Part shown: positions 15,801-22,846 of the stretch, in pieces
Layout: the number at the start of each line of letters is the position of its first letter
Numbering within the stretch: the stretch's first letter is position 1
Program-made: the position numbers and the translations under genes
Source: an uncultured Eubacteriales bacterium
Lineage (GTDB): Bacteria; Bacillota; Clostridia; Oscillospirales; Acutalibacteraceae
Length of the DNA stretch: 34,837 nucleotides
NCBI GenBank assembly: GCA_934456435.1
Contig: CAKSHH010000019.1
Coordinates: forward strand, 1-34,837
Direction of reading: 5' to 3'
Notes under the pieces: generated by a model
The model's input: the letters and a program-made list of their open reading frames with translations, nothing else
Databases searched by the model: none
Told to the model about the DNA's origin: nothing

Positions 15801-18800
15801 TGTTCCGTCCGGCGCAACAAAGATCAACTGCAACATTATGATTCGTGATGCGGCGGGTGAAGCATGGTTTGACGGTATGCAGCTTGAGGAGGGCACGAGT
15901 GCGAGCCCGTTCAATATGATTAACAACTCCTCGTTTGAGCGTTATACTCAGGCGTCCAGCGGCGCATATTTGCCGCAGGATTGGGTCGGCTATTCCACCG
16001 ATGCGAGCGACTCCGTGAACAATGCACATTTCAAAGATGCGGGACACGCTTTCCGTTTCGGCGGTATGCCGACTGCCAAGAAGTCGATGATTCAGTATCT
16101 TTATTTCAAGGGTGCCACAGCTCAGAATCTTGATGACACCTACATTCTCAGCGGTTGGGTCTATGCAAATCCTGTCGGCGGAGACAACGAAGACAACAAG
16201 ATAAGCCTTTCCGTGAAGATTTATTACAACGACGGAACAACCTATCAGAAATGGTTTGATTACAACAGATCCATATTGGGCTGGCAGTACATTATGGGCG
16301 CATTTACGCTGCGCGACGGTAATAAACCCGATGTTACAAAAACTGCGACATCGATGAGCATATATATTGTTAATTTCAGCCAGTCGAACAATAGCTGGTT
16401 TGATAACATTCAGCTTGTCCGAGACGAAGCACCGTCGTATACATATAACAGCGAAGGCAAGCTTGTGTCTGTTGCGGCGAATGCAAAGCAAAAGGGCACA
16501 ATGGAGTATTCAAACGGCAATCTCACCAAATCCATTGATGCCAAGGGCTTTGCTTATAATTATGAGCATGACAGCAGGCACAATATGACCTCGGCGACGA
16601 GCCAGGGCGGCACAAAGTATCTTTATACCTACGACAGCATGGGCAACCCGACTTCTCTCAAGGTCAAGGCGAGCGATACTCTTTTTATTGACACGGGTGC
16701 AACGTACACAACGAACGGCGCTTATGTTTCGCAGACCTCGGATCAGGACGGCTACACTGAAAGCTATTCGTATAACGACACAAAGGGTACGCTCACAACA
16801 TACACCGACAAAAAGGGCAATGTGACGAACTACACCTACGACGCCAATACCGATGCGGTCACATCTGTTTCACAGACTCTTTCCAACGGTCAAACGGTCA
16901 GCAACAGCTACACTTATGACAATTATCGTTTGAAAACGATATCGCACAACGGCTTTAATTATTCGTTCAACTATGATAATTTCGGTAACGTAACTCAAAC
17001 CAAGGTCGGTTCTCAGGTGCTCAGCACGAACACCTACGGCGAAAACAACGGCGACTTGAAACAGGTTAAATACGGAAACGGCAATTATGTTGACTACACC
17101 TACGACGATTACGGCAACATCTCCGCAATCTCGCAGAACGGTTCACCGAATTTTACATGGAAGTATGATTCGACGGGTACATTGTATTCCCATGAGGATT
17201 TGGTCAACAATCAGCGTTTCGTTTATACCTACGATTCGACCGGCAGACTTGTTCGTCAGCAGGTTTTGAATAACAGCAAAAAGAATATTTACAGCTCGCA
17301 GTACGGCTATGACCTCAACAACAATGTTTCAAGGTTCACATCGTCGGCGGGCGGCGTGAGCGTGACCGAAAACTTTGAGTACGGCAAGGACAACCTCGCT
17401 TCAAAGTACACCTACCCGTCGGGTAAGACCGCGACCTATACCTACGACGGAATTTTGAGAAGAAACAAGACGGTTATCAACACGACAACGCCGATCGAAC
17501 AAACATACAAGTATATGGCTTCGGCGAGGGGCGGCAACGCTCAGACCACTAAGGTAGAGGAAGAGATCTTAGGCGGAAATTCGTATAAATACACCTACGA
17601 CGCCAACGGAAACATAACGTCAGTCCTGCTCAAAAAGTCAACGGAAACGGCATACACCAAACAGCAGCAGTTTGCGTATGACGAATTAAATCAGCTTGTC
17701 CGATCAGATAATCTTGCCAAAAACTGCACGGAAGTGTATAATTATGACAACGGCGGCAATCTTCTGTCGGTAGAGACATATCCGCTGACATGGGGCAGTC
17801 TGAGCGGAGTAACCGCGACAAAAACCGAGAGCTATACCTACGGCGACAGCAACTGGAAAGATAAGCTGACGGCGTTCGGCAGATCGCAGTTCGCCTATGA
17901 CGCGATAGGCAACCCGACATCGTATAAGGGCTATACGCTGACATGGCAGAACGGCAGACAGCTCGCTTCGCTGGAGTTCGGACCGATAAGACTTGAATAT
18001 ACTTATGATGTTGACGGATTGAGAACGTCGAAGAACGTTGCCAATGTGGAACAGATGCACAAGTATTACTATGCCGGCAGCCGCTTGCAGTATGAAACGA
18101 TCGGAGAAACCGAAGCGCTGATGTATTTCTACGATGCGGACGGAAACCCGTCGGGAATACGCTATATCAACGGCGAAGAGGCGGATGATTACTATTTCGT
18201 CTGCAACTGGCGCGGAGATGTAATGCAGGTTTACAACGCATCGGGCGTTTTGGTTGCGAGCTACGAATATGACGCGTGGGGCAAGGTGATTGCCGAAAAA
18301 TCAACCGACGCCGACACGCAAAACATCGCAGAAATCAACCCCATCCGCTACCGTGGTTATTACTATGATACAGAGACGAGACTCTACTACCTCAAGAGCA
18401 GATACTATGACCCGGCGGTAAAGAGGTTCTTGAATGCAGACAATGAAACAGACATAGGGTCGAAATTGTTATCAACAAACTTATTCCAATACTCAGCTAA
18501 TAATCCTGTAAATAATATTGATTTAAATGGGCATGGAATTATAAAAACCCTATTTAAAAAGGCAGTTAGAAAAGTGGCGACTTTTGTTCATAATCAAGTT
18601 GTTAAAGTTGCGCAAAAGTCAAGGAATAGGGTCGGAACAAGATCTATTGGCGCAAGTGCTTCAGCGTATTGTGGATTTGGAGCTGGTGTATCTGCGGGGG
18701 TAACATATGATAAAAGAGGAAATCGAGGCATATATTTTACAGGTTCAATATATGCCGGAACACCATCAGCTTCTGTAGGTATGACTTTTTCGTCTACAAC

Positions 18801-19047
18801 AGCACCAACTATAATGAAACAAACAAAAGAATCCTATGGGTTTGGTGGATCAATGGGTCCGATTGGGGCAGAGTATCAATTGTTTGTTGACGAAATTGAT
18901 GTTCAAAAGCTTTATCATTCCATCACTATGTCCGGCGGTTGTGGTGCTGCTCCAGCCGAGGTCCACGCTGATTATAATTATACAATGTTATGGTCATATA
19001 ATATTTATGATTTGGAGGAAAAACTGTATGCAAAAATTATGGAGTAA
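12790..19047 (+). CDS. secreted YD/RHS-repeat polymorphic-toxin-like protein 1
   Basis: This encodes 2085 aa. The start at 12790 has GAGGAGGG just upstream; an earlier in-frame TTG would bury that site. A Sec signal peptide ends at about VLA-30. The order is a N-terminal beta region, a DNRLRE-type domain (about 310-500), YD repeats (about 697-780), two carbohydrate-binding-like jelly-roll modules (about 870-1210), and a long YD-repeat shell (about 1215-1850). The RHS core YRGYYYDTETRLYYLKSRYY ends in RFLNAD and NNPVNNIDLNG. The last ~170 residues are an AT-rich, Gly/Ser-rich tip with SASAYCGFGAGVSAGVTYD. No known toxin motif is seen in the tip. There is no wall anchor at the C-terminus, so release or shell display is expected. 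Toxicity is inferred from family architecture. Confidence 0.9.
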   Translation: MERHNIFSKIIAVILTVTIIIGILPMTVLAQAVEDEKEKFEQSGYSSNVSQEEEEPTVIGEDTERRNSENTKYFKMSDGTVKAAMYNDPVLYKDETGKWQEIDNSLDSSDEVSNDEASDFNGYETKKNKFKVKFAKNANQKKLVSVKMDNYSVSLSLLNKTKKNNSSMKQEKKAKIKDLTVASNVSQKVYYENILPDTNIEYIVNGSGVKENIVVKSVQSSYEYNFEIAVKDVTLSLAEDGCIYAKDTTTGATVFVMPKPFMLDANYEYSDKVSYSLSTKNKHKYEITISADSEWLNSSERSFPVTIDPAIQTKKSGSAIDSVYVAKGLPNQNRYSDPMMMVGRESTDADICQGLIKFTLPSINRGDVVIDAQLVTVQSYTDAYSDTTPDTAIEVHAVTSSWNATSVTWNTKPTYESAVADFEILKASEKGVDPKYRQWNVTSIVKRWYENPSFANNGLLLRSSNENKSSYNDSCIYMWVYGEKYPLSEAYPMLYINFRSNKGLESYWSYTDISAGRAGTASICEFSGNLVFTHNDVTTAGSRAPASISHIFNNYMADENFGDVMPYRGKGWMLSSQKQLLPSSKFGLSTEAQKTYPYVYIDGDGTEHYFQKKSDGTMNDEDGMDLTLTVPKTTDNAYYKINDEKNNLMYFNVAGGFARSLDSNGNQIANYYAAANNPKIWKVTDGAGHAVILSPTSDGKTIQKITDSAGRVTTYTWNDDDRLTTITYPDGKKTQFTYDSEGAMTSVTSPDGYTLQFTYTPLSNGKRVSKVVESANGTAGQTISFDYSQYGQTVIRSSGKDGVYGNSDDVYTTVKFDSAGRTVCSEATSNGKSLAASAAEYTASSPNSNASNIKQLNRLSKSMTGGQFVRNFLRDGSADISGTWTKLQWNGTADYDGTTTEADQLYGRYSYYIKSKTFTNGAGARACQALTSGQFKAGTTYTFSAWVKTKNVVPRDASNSFGVQLFTTYWKSDGSAVDTASDVLTGTTDATINNGWQRLSVTFTVPSGATKINCNIMIRDAAGEAWFDGMQLEEGTSASPFNMINNSSFERYTQASSGAYLPQDWVGYSTDASDSVNNAHFKDAGHAFRFGGMPTAKKSMIQYLYFKGATAQNLDDTYILSGWVYANPVGGDNEDNKISLSVKIYYNDGTTYQKWFDYNRSILGWQYIMGAFTLRDGNKPDVTKTATSMSIYIVNFSQSNNSWFDNIQLVRDEAPSYTYNSEGKLVSVAANAKQKGTMEYSNGNLTKSIDAKGFAYNYEHDSRHNMTSATSQGGTKYLYTYDSMGNPTSLKVKASDTLFIDTGATYTTNGAYVSQTSDQDGYTESYSYNDTKGTLTTYTDKKGNVTNYTYDANTDAVTSVSQTLSNGQTVSNSYTYDNYRLKTISHNGFNYSFNYDNFGNVTQTKVGSQVLSTNTYGENNGDLKQVKYGNGNYVDYTYDDYGNISAISQNGSPNFTWKYDSTGTLYSHEDLVNNQRFVYTYDSTGRLVRQQVLNNSKKNIYSSQYGYDLNNNVSRFTSSAGGVSVTENFEYGKDNLASKYTYPSGKTATYTYDGILRRNKTVINTTTPIEQTYKYMASARGGNAQTTKVEEEILGGNSYKYTYDANGNITSVLLKKSTETAYTKQQQFAYDELNQLVRSDNLAKNCTEVYNYDNGGNLLSVETYPLTWGSLSGVTATKTESYTYGDSNWKDKLTAFGRSQFAYDAIGNPTSYKGYTLTWQNGRQLASLEFGPIRLEYTYDVDGLRTSKNVANVEQMHKYYYAGSRLQYETIGETEALMYFYDADGNPSGIRYINGEEADDYYFVCNWRGDVMQVYNASGVLVASYEYDAWGKVIAEKSTDADTQNIAEINPIRYRGYYYDTETRLYYLKSRYYDPAVKRFLNADNETDIGSKLLSTNLFQYSANNPVNNIDLNGHGIIKTLFKKAVRKVATFVHNQVVKVAQKSRNRVGTRSIGASASAYCGFGAGVSAGVTYDKRGNRGIYFTGSIYAGTPSASVGMTFSSTTAPTIMKQTKESYGFGGSMGPIGAEYQLFVDEIDVQKLYHSITMSGGCGAAPAEVHADYNYTMLWSYNIYDLEEKLYAKIME

Positions 19048-19594
19048 AAAAAGGAATCTTCTTATTTTCCTTGTTTTTTATGTAAATATTATAGCATTTT
19101 TACTTGGATTTTCCCTTTTTTCTGTTGCAACAGGGAAAGCCAATATTATAATAAACGGGATAGCTGTTGATTCAAAAGGGTTTGTGTATGTTGGATACGA
19201 TAGAAAAATTAATGTTTACAATAATTCCGAGTTTGTTAAGAAAATTTCAATTCCAACAAGTAGAGGATATGGGTTTACAATTGATAACGATAATATATTG
19301 CTTTCTACAGGAGATTATACATATTTGATGAATTTGGATGGTACTGTATTAGACAAACAATTAGACTCATATGAAAATCATGTATATTCAAAAAATTCCT
19401 TTAAAAATACTGTTGGAGATTCATTCAAAGTTAAATCATTTCTATTTAAAACTCAAATTGTTAAAAATAATAATATAACAGTTTATCAAATTTCTAAAAG
19501 TGATTTTATGGCGAAATTGTTTTTTGAAATTAGTTGTTTATCTATTGTTATAGTTGTTCCTTGTCTTATAAAGATATTTAAACATTCAAAATAA
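19028..19594 (+). CDS. membrane protein, candidate immunity gene of YD protein 1
   Basis: This encodes 188 aa starting MQKLWSKKRNLLIFLVF. GGAGG lies 9 nt before the ATG, inside the end of the YD gene, and the genes overlap by 20 nt. It has an N-terminal membrane helix (about 10-32), an extracytoplasmic propeller-like segment with GIAVDSKGFVYVGYDRKINV and GYGFTIDNDNILLSTGDYTY, and a C-terminal helix (about 162-180). The position immediately after a variable tip, the AT-rich base composition shared with the tip, and the tight translational coupling are what is expected of a cognate immunity protein. No homologue is recognised, and immunity is inferred. The membrane location would suit a tip that attacks the envelope. 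Confidence 0.7.
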   Translation: MQKLWSKKRNLLIFLVFYVNIIAFLLGFSLFSVATGKANIIINGIAVDSKGFVYVGYDRKINVYNNSEFVKKISIPTSRGYGFTIDNDNILLSTGDYTYLMNLDGTVLDKQLDSYENHVYSKNSFKNTVGDSFKVKSFLFKTQIVKNNNITVYQISKSDFMAKLFFEISCLSIVIVVPCLIKIFKHSK

Positions 19595-19623
19595 ATTTAA
19601 TACCGTTTCTTTCTGCTTGCAAG

Positions 19624-19869
19624 ATGATACCTATGTTCTCCCGATACCAATGCGGACATAGTTTCATGTAGCCGTGCACGGTTACTGAAATTACGACTCC
19701 TTTCCAAACGTAACCACAACCGTGTACGGCAAACCATAGGCACCCCTTTAGGGGAGCTGTCACGGCTCATCCGTGACTGAGGGGTTTATAAAAAATTCGC
19801 AGAAATAAATCCAGCCTCCCCTTGAATGATTCAAGGGGAGGGGGACCGCTTGCGGTGGTGGGGATAAAG
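19624..19869 (+). repeat. composite dispersed palindromic repeats
   Basis: Noncoding stretch holding three repeat types. The first (19624-19733) has an outer ATAC/GTAT-type hairpin and GCCGTGCACGG paired with CCGTGTACGGC. The second (about 19739-19785) contains CCCCTTTAGGGG and GTCACGG/CCGTGAC. The third (about 19811-19869) contains CCTCCCCTTGAA-TGA-TTCAAGGGGAGG then GGACCGC. The same types recur at 30843-31166, and the second type also at 34465-34526. They are of the REP/MITE kind and flank the cassettes. Confidence 0.8.
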
Positions 19870-19876
19870 ACGAGCT

Positions 19877-21214
19877 GACAACGGAGGAAATATCCTGTCA
19901 ACAAAGGTCTATCCGCTGACGTGGGGCAGTTTGAGCGGAGTAACCGCGACCAAAACCGAGAGCTATACCTACGGCGACAGCAACTGGAAAGATAAGCTGA
20001 CGGCGTTCGGCAGATCGCAGTTCGCCTATGACGCGATAGGCAACCCGACATCGTATAAGGGCTATACGCTGACATGGCAGAACGGCAGACAGCTCGCTTC
20101 GCTGGAGTTCGGACCGATAAGACTTGAATATACTTATGATGTTGACGGATTGAGAACGTCGAAGAACGTTGCCAATGTGGAACAGATGCACAAGTATTAC
20201 TATGCCGGCAGCCGCTTGCAGTATGAAACGATCGGAGAAACCGAAGCGCTGATGTATTTCTACGATGCGGACGGAAACCCGTCGGGAATACGCTATATCA
20301 ACGGCGAAGAGGCGGATGATTACTATTTCGTCTGCAACTGGCGTGGAGATGTAATGCAGGTTTACAACGCATCGGGCGTTTTGGTTGCAAGCTACGAATA
20401 CGATGCGTGGGGTAAGGTGATTGCCGAAAAATCAACCGACGCCGACACGCAAAACATCGCAGAACTCAATCCCATCCGTTATCGTGGTTATTATTTCAAT
20501 ACGGAGACGAGACTCTACTACCTCAAGAGCAGATACTACGACCCGGCGATAAGAAGATTTGTAAATGCTGACGGTTATGTTGCAACAGGTCAGAGTATTC
20601 TTGGTAATAATATGTTCTCTTACTGTGATAATAACCCAGTAAACAGAGAAGATTCAACGGGACATTTATGGAAGCAATTAAAGGCTAAAGTCAAAAACGC
20701 ATGGAACGGATTTAAATCTTGGGCTAATAGGACGTTTGGAACTGAATTTTCTTCAAAAAGCCAAAGTAAGGTTCCTAGGGTAAAAAAAGACTTAAAGATT
20801 TTCTCTTATGAATATGGGAACAAGACTACTTATACGTGCTCAGATAATAGTCAATCTAAGCGTGTATCAGTATATGGTGATTTTACTTCTTCCAATATTG
20901 AAGAAATGTCGTTGGATATAGGAAGAAAGCTTAATTTCTCTGATATTTGCAATTTGGAAATAGGAACAAATCTTTCCAATATTAGCATTTCAGCAACCTA
21001 TGGAGATAATAATAGTACACTTTATGCAGATCTGGATAGATTAAAATTAGGCTTTACTCAATCAACAACTATTAGGTGGGATAATGGCGCTTCAATAGAA
21101 GAATACTATTCGGTAGAGGTAGATATAACTACAATACTTATGATGTACTTTTCAAAATCTTTTGCGCCAGGAATGGAGGGATTTCCTTATGGAAATCCTG
21201 TACCGACATATTGA
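19877..21214 (+). pseudogene. displaced YD/RHS tip cassette 1 (silent orphan)
   Basis: An open frame without a start or ribosome site: a stop lies four codons upstream. The sequence at 19910-20551 is nearly identical to 17779-18420 of YD gene 1 (offset 2131), while 19877-19909 encodes a diverged form of the same part (DNGGNILSTKVYPLTWG versus DNGGNLLSVETYPLTWG). Identity ends at the RHS core boundary, where it reads RRFVNADGYVATGQ. It then carries a new tip of about 220 residues with DNNPVNREDSTGHLWKQL and a beta-rich segment LSNISISATYGDNNSTLYAD. It is promoterless and probably not made as such. It could become active by recombination into the main gene; the frame would be kept. Confidence 0.85.
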
Positions 21215-21230
21215 TTTGGAGGGTAGCGAA

Positions 21231-21863
21231 ATGAGCATGTATGGTTTAATAAGATGGATATTTATTATTAGTTCAATTTTTCTGATTTTTATAATTGCTA
21301 ACAAGATTAAAAAAAGAGCGATTGCTTTGATTATAGGATTTGCATTACTAACTGGCACTATTGCTGTAGATTTTAGATTCCCGTTTGAAAACAACTTTAT
21401 AAGTTTTAAAACGAGTAAACAAGCTTTTTCATATAGCAATAAAGGTGAAATTATTTATACATTAGAGGGCTCAAAGTCTGGATTAATTATTTATAGAGAT
21501 GATGATGCAATCGGATTAAGTTTTCTACCTAAAACCCAAAAGGAAAGGTGGAAGATGGATTCAGCTTTTTCATTTGTTACTGTTTATGATAAAAGTACAG
21601 ATATTAAAAATGTAGATTATAATATAACAATCTATCAGATAAAAAAAACAAATGATTATTATGTTGCTCTTGATGCTTGGTTTGTTAATGAAAAGCCAAT
21701 TGTTTCCGATAATAAATTGTCCAATTTTGAATTTGTAGAAAGGATGTATGAGAATACAAGTAGAAAATCGTATTCTTTTTATGGTTACGTTGGAGACCTG
21801 GGTGATAAATATCAGATTCAAGTTAATGGTGAAACAATTGATATTAAAATAGAGAATGACTGA
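21231..21863 (+). CDS. membrane protein, candidate immunity gene of cassette 1
   Basis: This encodes 210 aa starting MSMYGLIRWIFIISS. GGAGGG lies 7 nt upstream of the ATG, 16 nt after the cassette stop. Two N-terminal membrane helices (about 5-25 and 28-48) are followed by an extracytoplasmic domain (about 60-210) with GEIIYTLEGSKSGLIIYRDD and VEMYE-like helices. It is AT rich like the tip before it. The stop codon TGA lies in the ACTGAAAGC that opens a copied YD fragment, so the C-terminus may have been created by that joining. No family is recognised. Immunity is inferred from position and membrane anchoring. Confidence 0.65.
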   Translation: MSMYGLIRWIFIISSIFLIFIIANKIKKRAIALIIGFALLTGTIAVDFRFPFENNFISFKTSKQAFSYSNKGEIIYTLEGSKSGLIIYRDDDAIGLSFLPKTQKERWKMDSAFSFVTVYDKSTDIKNVDYNITIYQIKKTNDYYVALDAWFVNEKPIVSDNKLSNFEFVERMYENTSRKSYSFYGYVGDLGDKYQIQVNGETIDIKIEND

Positions 21864-22518
21864 AAGCTATTCGTATAACGACACAAAGGGTACGCTCACA
21901 AAATACACCGACAAAAAGGGCAATGTGACGAACTATACCTACGATGCCAATACCGATGCGGTCACATCTGTTTCACAGACTCTTTCCAACGGTCAAACGG
22001 TCAGCAACAGCTACACTTATGACAATTATCGTTTGAAAACGATATCGCACAACGGCTTTAATTATTCGTTCAACTATGATAATTTCGGTAACGTAACTCA
22101 AACCAAGGTCGGTTCTCAGGTGCTCAGCACGAACACCTACGGCGAAAACAACGGCGACTTGAAACAGGTTAAATACGGAAACGGCAATTATGTTGACTAC
22201 ACCTACGACGATTACGGCAACATCTCCGCAATCTCGCAGAACGGTTCACCGAATTTTACATGGAAGTATGATTCGACGGGTACATTGTATTCCCATGAGG
22301 ATTTGGTCAACAATCAGCGTTTCGTTTATACCTACGATTCGACCGGCAGACTTGTTCGTCAGCAGGTTTTGAATAACAGCAAAAAGAATATTTACAGCTC
22401 GCAGTACGGCTATGACCTCAACAACAATGTTTCGAGATTCACATCGTCGGCGGGCGGCGTGAGCGAGCCGCTGTCGGTGTTTACTGTAATAGTATATAAA
22501 GTTCCGAAAGCCTTTTAA
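21859..22518 (+). pseudogene. copied YD-repeat fragment without core or tip
   Basis: The 607 bases at 21859-22465 match 16756-17362 of YD gene 1 without gaps (offset 5103) and with very few changes. The frame then runs through unrelated sequence to a stop at 22518, just before a strong terminator. It lacks a start, a RHS core and a tip. It is a remnant of a duplicated gene. Recombination with the main gene would be in frame and would give a shortened protein without a tip. Confidence 0.85.
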
Positions 22519-22540
22519 AAAAGGTTTTCGGGACTTTTTT
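22501..22540 (+). terminator. strong rho-independent terminator
   Basis: GTTCCGAAAGCCTTTT (22501-22516) pairs with AAAAGGTTTTCGGGAC (22519-22534) with only two G-U pairs, followed by six T residues (22535-22540). It closes the first YD locus and insulates the promoter of the second. Confidence 0.9.
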
Positions 22541-22591
22541 AAAATTTGATAATTATGCTCTCTTTTAATATTGAAAAAAATGAAAATGATT

Positions 22592-22846
22592 AAAAAAGTA
22601 CGCAATAATTTGACTAAGAAGAAACAAGCTGTGAATTAAATACACTTTTGCACTTTTAGTCAACGAAGTTGCACTCTTTGTTGAAATTTGTTGTTTTTAC
22701 ATTTATATTAAAAATTGGGGGAATGTAGGTATAAATTAAAAATTGAGGAGGGCAGTATGAGGAAACACAATATATTTTCAAAAATAATTGCGGTTATTCT
22801 GACAGTTATAATGATTGTCGGGATTCTTCCGATAACTGTCTTTGCC
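22592..22846 (+). repeat. leader and signal-peptide repeat, copy 2
   Basis: Gap-free second copy of the module at 12625-12879. The few differences lie upstream of the direct repeats (for example GCTGTGAATTAAA versus TCTGCGAATAAAA), one base before the ribosome site, and in the signal-peptide codons. Confidence 0.9.
22648..22709 (+). promoter_or_regulatory. promoter with paired direct repeats, second YD gene
   Basis: Identical to the promoter of the first YD gene: repeats start at 22648 and 22669 (21 bp apart), TTGAAA at 22681-22686, 17-nt spacing, TATATT at 22704-22709. The two big genes should respond to the same regulator. Confidence 0.7.

Noticed and set aside
12925..18060. Many long open frames on the minus strand across the YD genes, for example 15373-16491
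   Set aside because: They lie opposite a clear YD-repeat coding frame, lack ribosome sites and their translations have no domain pattern. They arise from the codon bias of the real gene.
18435..19047. Known nuclease or deaminase toxin domain in the tip of YD protein 1
   Set aside because: No recognisable catalytic motif such as HNH, HxxH or CxxC patterns was found; only a Gly/Ser-rich beta-type sequence.
19931..19933. TTG at 19931 as a true start for cassette 1
   Set aside because: It lies inside homologous YD coding sequence and has no proper ribosome site; the reading frame continues upstream to 19877.
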